Shown here piece by piece: positions 5,366-6,604 of a DNA stretch of 6,604 nt; the stretch's first letter is position 1, and every line of letters starts with the position of its first letter. This DNA comes from CAKSHP01 sp045590935 (GTDB lineage: Bacteria; Bacillota; Clostridia; UBA1381; UMGS1253). The position numbers and the translations under genes were made by a program. Location: the NCBI GenBank assembly GCA_045590935.1, contig JAZNSA010000006.1, positions 1-6,604 of the forward strand, read 5' to 3'. The notes below the pieces were generated by a model. The model did not search any database, was not told the origin of the DNA, and worked only from the letters and a program-made list of their open reading frames with translations.

Positions 5366-6604
5366 ATGGGTAGAGAGTTTTCTTTGGAAAACACTAGAAA
5401 TATCGGTATTATGGCGCATATTGATGCCGGTAAAACAACTACTACAGAAAGAATTCTTTACTATACGGGACGTGTTCACAAGATTGGTGAAACTCACGAA
5501 GGTGCTGCAACTATGGACTGGATGGCACAGGAGCAGGAAAGAGGTATAACAATTACTTCTGCTGCAACAACGTGTTTCTGGGATGGTTCAGCTCATCAGT
5601 TCCCGAATACAAGAGTTAATATTATAGACACCCCCGGACACGTTGACTTCACTGTTGAAGTTCAGCGTTCACATCGTGTACTTGACGGTTCCGTAACTGT
5701 TATGTGTGCAAAGGGCGGCGTCGAGCCTCAGTCTGAAACAGTTTGGCGTCAGGCTAACGACTACAACGTTCCAAGAATGATATACGTTAATAAAATGGAT
5801 ATCATGGGTGCCGACTTCTACAACGTAGAATTGATGGTTAAAGAAAGACTTCATGCTAACGGGGTTCCGATTCAGCTTCCTATCGGTGCTGAGGATACTT
5901 TCAGAGGAATTGTTGATTTGATGACAATGAAGGCTGAAATATATTACGACGATATGGGAAAAGAGTATGGCGAGGAAGAAATTCCTGCTGATATGCTTGC
6001 AAAGGCTGAGGAATACAGATCAAAAATGGTTGAGGCAATTGCCGAAACTGATGAAGATTTGATGATGAAGTATCTTGAGGGCGAGGAAATTTCCGTTGAG
6101 GAATTGAAAGCAGCTCTTAGAAAAGCAACTATTGCTAACGAAATCGTTCCTATGCTTTGCGGAACTTCATATAGAAATAAGGGTGTTCAAATGCTTCTTG
6201 ATGCTGTTATCGACTATATGCCAGCGCCTATAGACGTTCCTAACATCAAGGGTGTTAACCCTGATACTGATGAAGAGGACGAAAGACCTTCTTCAGACGA
6301 TGCTCCGTTCTCAGCACTTGCATTTAAGATTGCAACTGACCCGTTCGTGGGTAAGCTTTGTTTCTTTAGAGTTTATTCAGGAACAATTGAGGCTGGTTCA
6401 TATGTATTGAATGCTTGTAAAGGAAACAGAGAGCGTTTCGGAAGAATACTTCAGATGCACGCTAACCACAGAGAAGATATCAGCATTGTTTATTCAGGTG
6501 ATATCGCTGCTGCAGTTGGTTTGAAGAATACAACAACAGGTGATACACTTTGTGATGAAAAGCATCCTGTAATTTTGGAATCAATGGATTTCCCTGAACC
6601 GGTT
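5366..6604 (+). CDS. fusA: Elongation factor G, N-terminal 413 residues (right edge cuts the gene)
   Basis: EF-G is the GTPase that moves tRNAs and mRNA through the ribosome after peptide transfer and, with ribosome recycling factor, splits spent ribosomes. The family is about 690-700 residues; only the G domain and the start of domain II are here. Visible motifs: G1 AHIDAGKTT (17-25), the switch I part RGITITSAAT (59-68), G3 DTPGH (88-92), G4 NKMD (142-145), and a G5-region GTSYRNKG (266-273) where many EF-Gs have GSAFKNKG. NKMD is followed by isoleucine (146) where arginine is common. The switch and nucleotide-binding residues are otherwise intact, so an active GTPase is expected. An acidic insert, DTDEEDERPSSDD (300-312), precedes domain II, where many EF-Gs also have a variable linker. 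AAAGGAGG lies 9 nt before the ATG. Gene order after rpsG is the standard str arrangement; tuf would be expected next, outside the window. Confidence 0.98.
   Translation, partial: MGREFSLENTRNIGIMAHIDAGKTTTTERILYYTGRVHKIGETHEGAATMDWMAQEQERGITITSAATTCFWDGSAHQFPNTRVNIIDTPGHVDFTVEVQRSHRVLDGSVTVMCAKGGVEPQSETVWRQANDYNVPRMIYVNKMDIMGADFYNVELMVKERLHANGVPIQLPIGAEDTFRGIVDLMTMKAEIYYDDMGKEYGEEEIPADMLAKAEEYRSKMVEAIAETDEDLMMKYLEGEEISVEELKAALRKATIANEIVPMLCGTSYRNKGVQMLLDAVIDYMPAPIDVPNIKGVNPDTDEEDERPSSDDAPFSALAFKIATDPFVGKLCFFRVYSGTIEAGSYVLNACKGNRERFGRILQMHANHREDISIVYSGDIAAAVGLKNTTTGDTLCDEKHPVILESMDFPEPV

Noticed and set aside
4385..5854. Overlapping open frames across rpsL, rpsG and fusA on either strand
   Set aside because: The genuine, highly conserved ribosomal genes occupy these stretches.
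1..6604. CRISPR arrays, insertion sequences, tRNA or rRNA genes
   Set aside because: I found no spaced repeats, terminal inverted repeats with a transposase, or tRNA-like or rRNA-like sequence.

Overview
The window looks like a chromosomal segment of an AT-rich, low-GC Gram-positive bacterium, most likely a member of the Clostridia. The reasons are strong AGGAGG-type Shine-Dalgarno sites before the genes, a 138-residue S12 of the Bacillus/Clostridium type, a small L7Ae-family protein directly before rpsL (a Firmicutes arrangement), and a secreted protein with S-layer homology (SLH) repeats. I cannot name a genus from the sequence alone.

Layout. The left half is read on the minus strand. Positions 1-1500 encode the first 500 residues of an exported SLH-repeat protein whose C-terminus lies beyond the left edge. 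Its own promoter and an exact 17-bp tandem duplication lie in the 151-bp gap behind it. Positions 1652-3628 encode a 658-residue, cysteine-rich protein of uncertain function. Parts of it remind me of very divergent DUF2357 / PD-(D/E)XK-like proteins, without a recognisable catalytic motif. A 293-bp divergent intergenic region follows, with promoters firing both ways. The right half is read on the plus strand and is a classic 'str' translation cluster: L7Ae-family protein (3922-4164), rpsL/S12 (4241-4657), rpsG/S7 (4833-5303) and the first 413 codons of fusA/EF-G (5366 to the right edge).

How the genes work together. The plus-strand genes all serve the ribosome: S12 forms part of the decoding centre, S7 nucleates the 16S 3' domain, EF-G drives translocation, and the L7Ae-family protein is expected to bind kink-turn RNA. 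They are probably co-transcribed from a strong double promoter at 3839-3877 backed by phased A-tracts. The two minus-strand genes each have a promoter and good ribosome binding site of their own, and nothing links them functionally to the ribosomal genes.

Points worth attention: S12 carries arginine at the site equivalent to E. coli K88, a position where K-to-R gives streptomycin resistance, and glutamate where E. coli and Bacillus have R83. Two near-consensus promoters are offset by exactly 10 bp. The str cluster is not preceded by rpoC. The 658-residue protein is an unrecognised orphan. I see no CRISPR array, insertion sequence, tRNA or rRNA, and no strong evidence for a new multi-gene system.
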